A DNA stretch of 64,000 nt from CAWIHK01 sp963835935 (GTDB lineage: Bacteria; Bacteroidota; Ignavibacteria; UBA10030; CAVZMI01): contig CAWIHK010000002.1 of the NCBI GenBank assembly GCA_963835935.1, positions 434,001 to 498,000 of the forward strand. The letters are read 5' to 3'. The notes below the pieces were generated by a model. It was not told the DNA's origin and did not search any database. It was given only the letters and a program-made list of their open reading frames with translations. Positions 54,175-62,419 of this stretch are shown one piece after another; within the stretch, counting starts at the first letter, position 1, and every line of letters begins with the position of its first letter. A program made the position numbers and the translations under genes.

Positions 54175-54381
54175 TGAATTATCGTTCCTCTTTCCCTACA
54201 TCTTCTCCGGCGCCGATATGCCGAGAATAGCGAGACCGTTTGCAAGCACCGTCTTCGTTGCGTTGCAGAGCGCCAACCTCGCTTTCGACATTTCTTTATC
54301 GTCGGTGACGACGCGGCAATAATGATAAAATTGATGAAATGCCGTTGCCACATCATGCAGGTAATCGCACAAGTGACGAGG
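54175..54381 (-). pseudogene. duplicate 3' end of argS
   Basis: About 207 bp aligning without gaps to 55182-55388, the end of the intact argS. It encodes its last ~61 residues and stop (HLCDYLHDVATAFHQFYHYC ... GISAPEKM). The copies differ at about 14 synonymous codons plus the stop codon, but only at 4 amino acids, so both evolved as coding sequence before they came together. Homology stops sharply ~17 bp after the stop and upstream at the Pro-Arg codons. It is probably the original 3' end, displaced when the intervening ~800 bp arrived. Confidence 0.9.
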
Positions 54382-54423
54382 TGAAAGGAAACTAATTTGG
54401 AATATTACTTGGTTCTATACTTC

Positions 54424-54973
54424 TCAACCGATGTTCTTTTTAACCATTCTATCTAGCTCCCAGGATTTATCAGTAAAAGATGAGACTTCATCGACATCCA
54501 TTGAATACGTTTTAATAGTTTCGGCAAGCTCCTGAAATCCATGTTTTTCCAGAAGTTCTTTGTATTCATCAAAGAATGATTTTCTCTGATGATGATTTTT
54601 TTGATTTATGATGTACCGACAAACCTCATCAACACAACCTTCGCTCACAGAGAAGGCACCATATCCTGTTTGCCATGCAAATTTTGATCTTGAATAATCT
54701 TCTTGATTTATCCAGTGTGACGATTCTCCTTTAATATTTTTTAAAATATCTTTTACGGAAAAATTCGGATTAAGTAAAAATAGAATGTGGACATGATTCA
54801 TCACACCATTAATCGCACAAACCTGACATTGAAAATCTTTTTCCAAATGATCTTTAATGTGTTCATGAATAGCATTTTCAAATTTCGATTCGATGAGTGA
54901 GTCGCAGTTCTTCGTATGAAAAACCGTGTGAATCCAAATTCTGTTGAGTGAATGAGACCTGATGTTGCCCCAT
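54424..54973 (-). pseudogene. Y1 (IS200-like/RAYT) transposase with a frameshift in codon 2
   Basis: A 140-codon open frame (54846-54424) starts inside a transposase: HUH motif in VMNHVHILFLLNPN, then FAWQTGYGAFSVSEG and catalytic-Tyr region VCRYIINQKNHH. The same frame reads on upstream without an ATG as NIRSHSLNRIWIHTVFHTKN, the normal N-terminus. At 54973 an ATG is followed by a G run one base too long (ATGGGGC, where ATGGGC would give MGNIRSHSLNRIW). A one-base insertion therefore separates start codon and body. If repaired the protein is 182 residues. It may be a sequencing error or a real inactivation. Confidence 0.75.
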
Positions 54974-54992
54974 GGTTCATTGTTTGTTAATT

Positions 54993-55142
54993 AAACCGTT
55001 GAAACGGTTTGTTTAGAAATTAATTCGATTTGAGAATCCCATCATTGAAATGATGGGATTAGACATCTTTGATTCTTATCCCACGGATTTATCCGTGGAA
55101 GAGAAAAATCAGAATTCATTCGGAAAACCGATTCATCGGTTT
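54993..55142. repeat. array of four hairpins with related loops
   Basis: Four perfect hairpins: AAACCGT-TGAA-ACGGTTT (54993-55010); an 11-bp stem beginning AATCCCATCAT with TGAA loop (55035-55060); CCACGGA-TTTA-TCCGTGG (55081-55098); AAACCGA-TTCA-TCGGTTT (55125-55142). The stems differ but three of the loops are TGAA or its complement TTCA. They sit beside the Y1 transposase gene, as REP palindromes do beside RAYTs. The remaining sequence between 54974 and 55181 is AT-rich and empty. Confidence 0.75.
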
Positions 55143-55201
55143 ATATGATAGTCAGAATTTGGGAGGTCAAGGTTACAAAAAGAATTATCATTCCTCTTTA
55201 C

Positions 55202-56833
55202 TTACATCTTCTCCGGCGCTGATATGCCGAGAATCGCAAGGCCATTTGCAAGCACCGTCATCGTTGCATTGCAAAGCGCCAACCGCGCTTTTGACATTTC
55301 TTTGTCGTCGGTAACGACGCGGCAAAAATGATAAAATTGATGGAATGCAGTCGCCACATCATGCAGGTAATCGCACAAGCGGTGAGGTTCGAGCATTACA
55401 GCGCATAGTTCGATGATGCCGGGGAAATCGATCAGCATTTTCATAAGTTCGGCTTCACTCGAATGTTCGAGTAAGTTCAACGGCGGATTCTTTCCTGCTT
55501 CAACTCCTTCATCTTTCGCAAACCTGAGAATGCTGGCTATGCGCGCGTGAGCGTATTGAAGATAGTAGACAGGATTTTTCTCGGATTGTTCCTTCGCAAG
55601 CGCGAGATCGAATTCGAGATGACTTGTAATACTTCGCATGACAAAAAAATATCTAACTACATCGGCACCGACCTCTTCAATCAAATCGTCAAGCGTTACC
55701 ACATCGGCGGTGCGTTTCGACATTTTTACTTGCTCGCCGCCACGCGTTAGTGTAACGAACTGGTGAATCAGCACGCGCACTTTTAATGGGTCGAAGCCCA
55801 GCGCTTGAATTCCCGCCAGCACATCGGGAATCGTTGCAATATGATCGGCGCCGAAAATATCGACGATGAGATCGAACCCTCGCATAAATTTATTTCGGTG
55901 ATAAGCAATATCCGGTAGACGATACGTCGGTTCACCGGTACTTTTCACGATCACACGATCCTGATCCAAACCGAGCGACGTGGTTTTAAACCACACCGCA
56001 CCATCCTTGTCGTAGGCAAGATCTTTTTTCCTGAATTCTTCGATGACTTCATTAATTGCACCGCTGGAATAGAGTGAATCTTCATTGAAGAACACATCGA
56101 AGTTCACGCCAAGTTTGTGAAGCGTTTCTTTTATCTTTTCAAACAAAAATGATTCGGCAAATTCCTTAAAATATTTTTTATCCTCGCCGCCTTTTAATTT
56201 CTCATCTTCCTTTTCGAAAATCTTTTGGGCAATCTCTTTTATATAATCACCCATATAACCATCTTCAACCATCGGAAATGCCGGATCGAAAATTTGCATG
56301 TAGCGCGCATATACCGAATCGGCAAGCATCCGCATTTGCCTTCCGGCATTGTTGAAATAATATTCGCGCGTGACTTCGTAACCCGACCATTGCAGGATGT
56401 TAGAAACTGTATCGCCAATCGCCGCCTGACGGCCGTGTCCGAGGTGAAGCAATCCGGTCGGATTCGCGCTTACAAATTCAACTTGTGTTTTCTTTCCCGA
56501 GCCAAGATCGATCCGGCCAAACTTCGATCCTTCACGAAGAATTTCTTCCAGGCGCATCGAGAAAAATTTCGGTGTGAAGGAAAAATTTATAAATCCGGGC
56601 CCGGCAATTTCTACTTTATTCACATAATCATTATTCAGATCGAGCGACTTTACAATATCTGCTGCAATCTGTCTCGGATTATTTTTGAGTTTTTTCGCCA
56701 ATGTCATCGCAGTTGTCGTCGTGAGGTCGCCGTGTTCTGCCTGGCGTGGGTGTTCTAATGTTATAGCAGACAAGTCAGTATATCCCAATGACCGGAGAGC
56801 AGTCTCCAGTCGTTCTTGCAAATATCGTTTCAT
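55202..56833 (-). CDS. argS: arginyl-tRNA synthetase
   Basis: A 543-residue class Ia synthetase charging tRNA-Arg. The N-terminal additional domain is followed by the HIGH-type motif in VSANPTGLLHLGHGRQAAIGD, the KMSKS-type VKMSKRTADVVTLD, and a DALR anticodon-binding domain ending in YLHDVATAFHQFYHFC. The length is normal. It is the last gene of the LytR_C-rsfS-argS run and starts 6 bp after rsfS. Its last ~200 bp are duplicated, diverged, at 54175-54381, so the present 3' end may be an imported replacement. Confidence 0.97.
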   Translation of the reverse strand: MKRYLQERLETALRSLGYTDLSAITLEHPRQAEHGDLTTTTAMTLAKKLKNNPRQIAADIVKSLDLNNDYVNKVEIAGPGFINFSFTPKFFSMRLEEILREGSKFGRIDLGSGKKTQVEFVSANPTGLLHLGHGRQAAIGDTVSNILQWSGYEVTREYYFNNAGRQMRMLADSVYARYMQIFDPAFPMVEDGYMGDYIKEIAQKIFEKEDEKLKGGEDKKYFKEFAESFLFEKIKETLHKLGVNFDVFFNEDSLYSSGAINEVIEEFRKKDLAYDKDGAVWFKTTSLGLDQDRVIVKSTGEPTYRLPDIAYHRNKFMRGFDLIVDIFGADHIATIPDVLAGIQALGFDPLKVRVLIHQFVTLTRGGEQVKMSKRTADVVTLDDLIEEVGADVVRYFFVMRSITSHLEFDLALAKEQSEKNPVYYLQYAHARIASILRFAKDEGVEAGKNPPLNLLEHSSEAELMKMLIDFPGIIELCAVMLEPHRLCDYLHDVATAFHQFYHFCRVVTDDKEMSKARLALCNATMTVLANGLAILGISAPEKM

Positions 56834-56839
56834 CGAATT

Positions 56840-57295
56840 TTAATTTTTCTTTCGAACAGGTGTTTTTTTTGCAGTAACAGATTTATGCGTACCCTTTTTC
56901 TTTTCAGCCGAGTGGTACTTCTCGGTTTGTTTTACAACCGGTTTCGAAACTTCATCACTAACAGTTTCGACTTTTGCATCACCCCAGAGCCGTTCAAGAT
57001 TATAGAACTTCCGGGCTTCCTTCTGGAAAATGTGAACAACCACATCTACATAGTCGAGTAGTATCCACATTCTGTTAGATATACCTTCGTTGTGCCATGC
57101 TCGAACCCCTTGTTTTTCCATACCGTCGATGATGCAATCGGCGATAGCTTTCACCTGAACATCGGAGTCGGCGGAACATACAACAAAGAAGTCTGTCATC
57201 GTTGTCAGCTTGCGCAAATCCATGATGATTGTACCATGGCCTTTTTTCGTCAGTACGAGCTGAGCGATTTTCATAGCGGTCGCTTTTGACGTCAA
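56840..57295 (-). CDS. rsfS: ribosome silencing factor
   Basis: A 151-residue RsfS/Iojap protein that binds ribosomal protein uL14 and blocks subunit joining in starvation. The core matches the family: LRKLTTMTDFFVVCSADSDV, VKAIADCIIDGMEKQGVRAW, SNRMWILLDYVDVVVHIFQK and EARKFYNLERLWGDA. The last ~35 residues are a Lys-rich tail not seen in all homologues. The start is TTG 57295, with GAGG 7 nt before it; this aligns the N-terminus with relatives better than ATG 57274. Encoded just before argS. Confidence 0.95.
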   Translation of the reverse strand: MTSKATAMKIAQLVLTKKGHGTIIMDLRKLTTMTDFFVVCSADSDVQVKAIADCIIDGMEKQGVRAWHNEGISNRMWILLDYVDVVVHIFQKEARKFYNLERLWGDAKVETVSDEVSKPVVKQTEKYHSAEKKKGTHKSVTAKKTPVRKKN

Positions 57296-57315
57296 AGAGT
57301 CACCTCACTATTTGA

Positions 57316-57822
57316 TTATAGGTGAATTCCTCCGCGTTCCCGCGGAGGATTGAATTGTTGACAATCGTCACCGAGAATTACGGAAAAATCGACAAGTGTT
57401 TTCGAATTTCTTTTTGAAATAAATTTTGTTTTAAAAATGCCTGCAGCCTTTGTAATTTTTTTTGCAGCCACCGTATCGTTTGCCCACACGATGACAAACG
57501 ATGAGTCGACATTATTTTTATCGTAATTTCCGATTTCCACAACATCGTACCCTAGGCTTCGCAGGTGTTCCGTCATCTTCATCGCTGAGCCTTGAACACT
57601 GCTGGCGTTCAATACACTAACCTGAATCCGCTTTCCCGTATCATTCACGCCTGATGCATCGTTATCCAGATGTGCAAATAATTGCCGCACATTTATCCAA
57701 TCGGATGAAATGAAAAGAACGACACAAAGAATTAGAATGCCGACGATGAACCTTCTGCGGATACGCCGCGTGTTTCGAGATGGAATTTTTAATTTTTGTT
57801 TGTCCGTACCGCTCGTTGCCAA
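57316..57822 (-). CDS. LytR C-terminal domain protein
   Basis: A 168-residue membrane-anchored protein. A basic head and one transmembrane helix (~24-43; FIVGILILCVVLFIS) are followed by a periplasmic LytR_C domain (~66-160; IQVSVLNASSVQGSAMKM, LRSLGYDVVEIGNYD, VDFSVILGDDCQQF). The domain occurs at the end of LytR-CpsA-Psr proteins or alone. The start is TTG 57822 after AGGA; the next ATG lies too far inside. It leads the rsfS-argS operon. Role in the envelope is inferred from the family. Confidence 0.85.
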   Translation of the reverse strand: MATSGTDKQKLKIPSRNTRRIRRRFIVGILILCVVLFISSDWINVRQLFAHLDNDASGVNDTGKRIQVSVLNASSVQGSAMKMTEHLRSLGYDVVEIGNYDKNNVDSSFVIVWANDTVAAKKITKAAGIFKTKFISKRNSKTLVDFSVILGDDCQQFNPPRERGGIHL

Positions 57823-57842
57823 TTTATCCTGAATTATTAATT

Positions 57843-57887
57843 AAAAAAAAGACCGAGTGGTTTCCTGATGCAGGAACCATCCCGGTC
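57843..57887 (-). terminator. rho-independent terminator
   Basis: On the minus strand GACCGGGATGGTTCCT pairs with AGGAAACCACTCGGTC (one mismatched pair, one bulge) and is followed by eight T. It lies 26 bp after the stop of the secreted protein at 57913 and isolates it from the LytR_C gene. Confidence 0.92.
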
Positions 57888-57912
57888 AGCAGTAAATCCG
57901 TATGTTATCTTG

Positions 57913-58413
57913 TTAATATCCGTATCCAAATAATGGATTATAGAATCGTGAATAAGGACCGTACCAGTTATTCATAGATCCGTAAGGATATTGGTTGTAC
58001 TGAAGATTGATATGGAAATTATCCCACGGTTTGTAATCTACTTCTGCATGATTGAGCATCAATCCACTATATTGATTCTTGATTCCTTGAGGCATCGTGC
58101 CGAACGGGGACATCATCAAGCTGACGTCGGCGGCGACATTCAATTTGTCGGAAAACTTATACATCATGCTGTTCGTGTACATGTTTACACCAAGTGTGTA
58201 ACTTCCATAAGACATGAAAGATGAAGTAAATGTATGATGCATTGAAAAGTTTTCCGGGTTGAACCAACCGAATAAGCCCAGATCGCTATAATCATTTCGC
58301 ATGATGGACTGTGCTACACTTGGATGTTCTTCTTCGATTTGCGATTTAAATTGTGCAATCGCAACACCGCTCCACAAGACCAGAAGCGCCGCTAATGCCA
58401 ATCGAATTTTCAT
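57913..58413 (-). CDS. small secreted protein of unknown family
   Basis: A 166-residue exported protein with a clear signal peptide (LALAALLVLWSGVAIA|Q). The mature part is rich in Tyr, Asn, Met and Phe, with alternating hydrophobic residues (FTSSFMSYGSYTLGVNMYTN, DKLNVAADVSLMMSPFG) like part of an outer-membrane beta-barrel, and it ends in aromatic GYGY. No known family. A strong GGGGG ribosome binding site and a good terminator show it is a real, independently expressed gene. Confidence 0.8.
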   Translation of the reverse strand: MKIRLALAALLVLWSGVAIAQFKSQIEEEHPSVAQSIMRNDYSDLGLFGWFNPENFSMHHTFTSSFMSYGSYTLGVNMYTNSMMYKFSDKLNVAADVSLMMSPFGTMPQGIKNQYSGLMLNHAEVDYKPWDNFHINLQYNQYPYGSMNNWYGPYSRFYNPLFGYGY

Positions 58414-58486
58414 TTTCGAACCCCCTTATTCGTTCACAAAAAAATGATACAGAAATTAGACTTGAATGTCAAGTCCCCACCCCCTG

Positions 58487-59254
58487 TTACAAGCGCAAGC
58501 CGTGTTTTCGCGTATAAAAAATGTCTTCCGCTTCCTTCAACTGATTCAATGTATTAACACCGCGGGTTTCGTCGAAGTTCTCGGCAATTACCGCGGCAAC
58601 ACGCATATTCTTTTCCTGATAATAATGAAAAACATCGGGTAAATAATATTCATGTTGAGCATTTTCCGGTGTTATCAGCGAGAGAGCTGTGAATAACGGA
58701 TCGCGCTTAAATGCATAGATGCCGGCGTTAATTTCTCTGATTTTGCGGACTTCTTCATCGGCATCGCGCTGTTCGACAATACGTTCAACTAAACCGTTTG
58801 CAGATCGTATCACCCGTCCGTATCCGGTTGGATCATCAAGCAGCGCCGTAAGAACAGTTGCCACTGCATTTTGTCGATTATGCGTTTCCATCAACCGTCT
58901 CATTGTCCCCTCCGTCAGGAGAGGGACGTCTCCAGATAAGACGATGACATCTCCCTCAAAGTTCCGTAAAAGAGGTTTGGCTTGTTGGACTGCATGGCCG
59001 GTACCTTTTTGTTCGAGTTGCTCCGCGAATTCAACGGATCCGGGAAATGCCTGCGTGAGATAATCGATCACATCATCCTTCTGATGACCGACGATGATTA
59101 TTATTTTATCACTTTTGAGGCCATGGGCTAATTCGACGACATAATGGATCATCGGTTTGCCGTCGATATTATACATTACTTTCGCCTTGTCGGGATTTTT
59201 CATCCGGGTTCCCTTCCCGGCAGCCATGATCACTACCGCGAGTTTATTCTGCAC
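58487..59254 (-). CDS. sugar-phosphate nucleotidyltransferase, GlmU N-domain type
   Basis: A 255-residue enzyme with the UDP-GlcNAc pyrophosphorylase fold: VVIMAAGKGTRMKNPDKAK (nucleotide loop), EQKGTGHAVQQAKPLL, VIVLSGDVPLL (metal Asp), TGYGRVIRS, IVEQRDADEE and IREINAGIYAF. The left-handed beta-helix acetyltransferase half of normal GlmU (~450 residues) is absent, so it is a stand-alone uridylyltransferase. It starts at GTG directly after the panD stop, so it belongs to the panC-panD operon. A separate acetyltransferase must exist elsewhere if this is the only GlmU. Confidence 0.9.
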   Translation of the reverse strand: MQNKLAVVIMAAGKGTRMKNPDKAKVMYNIDGKPMIHYVVELAHGLKSDKIIIIVGHQKDDVIDYLTQAFPGSVEFAEQLEQKGTGHAVQQAKPLLRNFEGDVIVLSGDVPLLTEGTMRRLMETHNRQNAVATVLTALLDDPTGYGRVIRSANGLVERIVEQRDADEEVRKIREINAGIYAFKRDPLFTALSLITPENAQHEYYLPDVFHYYQEKNMRVAAVIAENFDETRGVNTLNQLKEAEDIFYTRKHGLRL

Positions 59255-59644
59255 TTATTCCAATGTCTCCATCGAATGACCGTGGATCAATTCCTTAATA
59301 TGATTTTTTTTGTCGACCAGAATCACCACAGGGCGATGTTGGAGTGATTCGGCTTCAGTATATTCTGCGAAAGTCATAATTATGATTTCATCACCGATCG
59401 TACCGAGCCGCGCGGCCGCGCCGTTTAGACCGATGACACCCGATCCCTTTTTAGCTTCCAGGGCATACGTATCGAACCGTTCACCATTATTCACATTCAC
59501 AACTTGAACTTTTTCGTAAGGAAGAATATCGGCGGCCTGCATAAGTTCAGCATCGATGCTGAGACTTCCTTCGTAGTACAGATCGGAATGTGTTACAGTA
59601 ACACGATGAATTTTTGATTTACACATCGATCGTTCCAAGAACAT
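59255..59644 (-). CDS. panD: aspartate 1-decarboxylase
   Basis: A 129-residue pyruvoyl enzyme making beta-alanine for pantothenate. The self-cleavage site Gly-Ser is in LYYEGSLSIDAEL, preceded by KSKIHRVTVTHSD, with NNGERFDTYALEAKKGSG and GLNGAAARLGTIGDEIIIM further on. It starts 11 bp after panC with GAGGT before the ATG. Earlier reading from 59677 would overlap panC and is less likely; a shorter start at 59626 is possible. Product used by the PanC enzyme next door. Confidence 0.95.
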   Translation of the reverse strand: MFLERSMCKSKIHRVTVTHSDLYYEGSLSIDAELMQAADILPYEKVQVVNVNNGERFDTYALEAKKGSGVIGLNGAAARLGTIGDEIIIMTFAEYTEAESLQHRPVVILVDKKNHIKELIHGHSMETLE

Positions 59645-59655
59645 TACCTCATTTA

Positions 59656-60510
59656 TTATGAAACATGTACAATACAATTATCAATTAGTCTGGTAGAACC
59701 GAACCGGACTGCGAGTGCGAGAACGTACGAATTTCCGGATTCGAGTTGTTGAACTTCATCCAACCTGTCCATCTCCATTATTGTCAAATAATCGACGACA
59801 CCGAGCTGTGCAGATGCAAGAATCCCGCGGGCATGCTCAAGAATCTTTTTCGCATTACGTTCGCCGGCAACAATCATTGCTTCTGCCTCCCTCAATGATC
59901 TGTGCAATGATGGCGCCTGAGAACGTTCATCTTTTGAAAGATACACATTCCGCGAACTCATAGCTAACCCGTCGGTTTCGCGAATAATCGGCGCAATAAT
60001 TATTTCGACATTTAGCATCAAATCCTTTACCATTTTCCGAAGAATGATTGCTTGTTGAATATCCTTTTGTCCGAATACAGCAACATGCGGCTGAACGATA
60101 TTGAAAAGTAAAAGGACGATTGTCGTTACGCCGCGAAAATGTGTCGGCCGAATTTTTCCTTCCCACTTCGTGGAAAGTTCTTCGACCATCACATACGTTC
60201 CGAATCCCTTCGGATACATATTCTCTTTTTCGGGCATAAAAAGAAAATCAACGCCAGCCTCAGACGCCAAACGTGTGTCGCGTTCCCGATCTCGAGGATA
60301 TCGTTCGAAATCTTCGGCGGGACCGAATTGCGTTGGATTGACGAATATCGACATAACTACAACATCAGTTTTTTCACGCGCATATCGCACAAGACTTAAA
60401 TGGCCATCATGCAAATATCCCATCGTTGGAACAAAACCGATGCGCTTGCCGCTCGAACGCAACTCGCCGGTAAGTTTCTGCATTTCATCCGGCGATGTGA
60501 TTATCTGCAT
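59656..60510 (-). CDS. panC: pantothenate synthetase
   Basis: A 284-residue ligase joining pantoate and beta-alanine with ATP. HIGH-like motif in FVPTMGYLHDGHLSLV, then IFVNPTQFGPAEDFERYPR, FRGVTTIVLLLFNIVQP, VAVFGQKDIQQAIILRKMV, the KMSKS-like LAMSSRNVYLS, and VDYLTIMEMD near the end. First gene of a panC-panD-nucleotidyltransferase operon that makes the CoA precursor. Confidence 0.97.
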   Translation of the reverse strand: MQIITSPDEMQKLTGELRSSGKRIGFVPTMGYLHDGHLSLVRYAREKTDVVVMSIFVNPTQFGPAEDFERYPRDRERDTRLASEAGVDFLFMPEKENMYPKGFGTYVMVEELSTKWEGKIRPTHFRGVTTIVLLLFNIVQPHVAVFGQKDIQQAIILRKMVKDLMLNVEIIIAPIIRETDGLAMSSRNVYLSKDERSQAPSLHRSLREAEAMIVAGERNAKKILEHARGILASAQLGVVDYLTIMEMDRLDEVQQLESGNSYVLALAVRFGSTRLIDNCIVHVS

Positions 60511-60591
60511 TTTGATTTCTTTCTTGGGTTGTCTAAAAAGAAAACAATTGTGACAAATATTCAGTCATGTCTCTTTTATGTTCCCTCGATA

Positions 60592-60735
60592 TGTTTCGTC
60601 TCACATGGTGAGACGAAACACTCGGGAATCGGTTATAAAGTTGACACACCATAAAATAACAAGCTAATGTTGATGAAACTGCCGGTGACTGAGTAGACTC
60701 AATCCACCCTGTGGATTGAGTCATATCGAAGTCAC
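60592..60735. repeat. two perfect palindromes downstream of accD
   Basis: TGTTTCGTCTCAC/GTGAGACGAAACA (60592-60604 with 60608-60620), a 13-bp stem, and GACTCAATCCAC/GTGGATTGAGTC (60696-60707 with 60711-60722), a 12-bp stem nested in GTGACT/AGTCAC (60685-60690 with 60730-60735). There is no T run, so they look like REP-type elements in the 350-bp gap between accD and panC, which holds no gene. Confidence 0.7.
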
Positions 60736-60860
60736 ACCGATGCAAAATAATATTTAACTTCATTTCTGCAATATTGTCTCTTTATGGTGAAACAATCCCG
60801 CTTCGCCGAATTCAGCAAGGAGAGACAACTTCATGGTATAAAATCTTTTTGGACAGCCTC

Positions 60861-61709
60861 CTACTCGTGAACTTCGAGGTACGATAACAACTGCGACACT
60901 TTTTCTTTCATCTCTTTTCTGTGAACAATCAGGTCGAGGAAACCATGGTCCAAAACGAATTCCGCCCGTTGAAATCCTGGCGGCAAATCTTTTCCGATTG
61001 TTTGTTTGATCACACGCGGACCCGCGAATCCGATAAGCGCTCCCGGTTCTGCAATGTTGATATCACCAAGCATCGAGTAGCTTGCGGTCACTCCTCCGGT
61101 TGTAGGATCGGTTAAGATGGATATGTACGGTATTTTCTCTTCGTGAAGCCGCGCAAGACGAGCACTCGTTTTTGCCATCTGCATCAATGAAAGCACGCTC
61201 TCCATCATCCTCGCTCCGCCGGAAGAGGAAACAAGAATGAGCGGCGTGCGGGTTTTCCATGCCTTGTCGATTGCACGAGCAACTTTTTCTCCAACCACCG
61301 ATCCCATGCTTCCGCCGATGAATGAAAAATCCATACACCCAAAAACCACCGGACGGCTGTTAATCGTTCCGGTCCCGGTTTTAATCGCGTCATTCAATTG
61401 CGTCTTCTTGATCGTTGCTTGAATACGGTCTTTATAAGCCTTTGTGTCTTTAAATTGGAGCGAATCGCTCGAACGCATCTTTTTATCCATCTCCTTGAAT
61501 GATCCCGCATCGAGGAGAATATTGATATACAAGCTGCTGCCGATACGAAAATGATAGTTGCATTTCATGCAGGTATAATAATTATCCTCAAGTTGTTTCT
61601 TGTGGATGATTTCCCCGCATCCTTCGCACTTCGTCCATAAACCATCGGGCATATCTTTCTTGATGTTGTCCGCTGCGATATTCTGCTTCGATCTTCTAAA
61701 CCATGCCAT
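60861..61709 (-). CDS. accD: acetyl-CoA carboxylase carboxyltransferase subunit beta
   Basis: A 282-residue subunit of the enzyme making malonyl-CoA for fatty acids. N-terminal four-cysteine zinc ribbon (KCEGCGEIIHKKQ, YTCMKCNYHFRI), then the crotonase-like core (VFGCMDFSFIGGSMGSVVGE, LILVSSSGGARMMESVLSLM, PTTGGVTASYSMLGDI, GPRVIKQTIGKDLP). The alpha subunit is not in the window. It ends close to the palindromes at 60592-60735 and follows tsaB by 20 bp. Confidence 0.97.
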   Translation of the reverse strand: MAWFRRSKQNIAADNIKKDMPDGLWTKCEGCGEIIHKKQLEDNYYTCMKCNYHFRIGSSLYINILLDAGSFKEMDKKMRSSDSLQFKDTKAYKDRIQATIKKTQLNDAIKTGTGTINSRPVVFGCMDFSFIGGSMGSVVGEKVARAIDKAWKTRTPLILVSSSGGARMMESVLSLMQMAKTSARLARLHEEKIPYISILTDPTTGGVTASYSMLGDINIAEPGALIGFAGPRVIKQTIGKDLPPGFQRAEFVLDHGFLDLIVHRKEMKEKVSQLLSYLEVHE

Positions 61710-61729
61710 AAATCAATTCCCTTCCATCA

Positions 61730-62419
61730 TCACATATGCGTGACTGATTTTGCAACAAATTCGTGCAAGTACATCGGTTCAATTGTTGACGTGTCGACAA
61801 ACAATTTTTCGTGAAACATTTTTATTCCCCGCTGCGCAACTGCAACAGCGGAGCATTTCGACACTTTTTTAATGTGTTGATAATTCAGATGCATCATCAT
61901 ACCCTCGAGCTGGGCGGGAATATTTCCCACCGCTATAAATGGTTGATGCTGCGAAATCCATTCGACAAATTCTTCATAGCTCGATAACGACGCAGTACGT
62001 TTTGTATTTTCGATGTTGTTCCCGTCGAAAGCTTCCCAGTAAATTTCTCCACGACGCGCAGGAAGCATCGCAACCAGAATTCCATATTCACTGCCAACTT
62101 GTTCATTCTTCATTCTATCGGCTAAAGCGCGAAGAGTCGGAACCGCAATAACCGGTTTTTCAATTGCAAATGAAATTCCTTTCGCAACGCTCAATCCAAT
62201 CCTCAAGCCGGTGAATGAACCCGGGCCTATTGAAACCGCAATCGCGTCGATGTCGTTAATTGTAAGATTCGCATCCTTAACGGACTGCTGGATCATCGGC
62301 ACAAGTTGTTCTGAATGAACATTCGGAGCATCGATTTGCCGATCGACTATCAACCGCTCCTCATTTACAATTGCAACACCGCAAATGGATGTTGCAGTCT
62401 CGATACCGAGTATTGTCAT
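61730..62419 (-). CDS. tsaB: tRNA t6A37 threonylcarbamoyl adenosine protein TsaB
   Basis: A 229-residue ASKHA-fold protein that works with TsaD and TsaE to form t6A in tRNAs reading ANN codons. N-terminal TILGIETATSICGVAIV, then AIAVSIGPGSFTGLRIGLSV and AKGISFAIEKPVIAVPTL; the C-terminal half is variable as usual. The ATG overlaps the tsaE stop (ATGA), so the genes are coupled. Confidence 0.95.
   Translation of the reverse strand: MTILGIETATSICGVAIVNEERLIVDRQIDAPNVHSEQLVPMIQQSVKDANLTINDIDAIAVSIGPGSFTGLRIGLSVAKGISFAIEKPVIAVPTLRALADRMKNEQVGSEYGILVAMLPARRGEIYWEAFDGNNIENTKRTASLSSYEEFVEWISQHQPFIAVGNIPAQLEGMMMHLNYQHIKKVSKCSAVAVAQRGIKMFHEKLFVDTSTIEPMYLHEFVAKSVTHM

Noticed and set aside
54168..54356. 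62-codon frame over the argS fragment
   Set aside because: It is an out-of-frame reading of the duplicated argS end, whose true frame is recognised.
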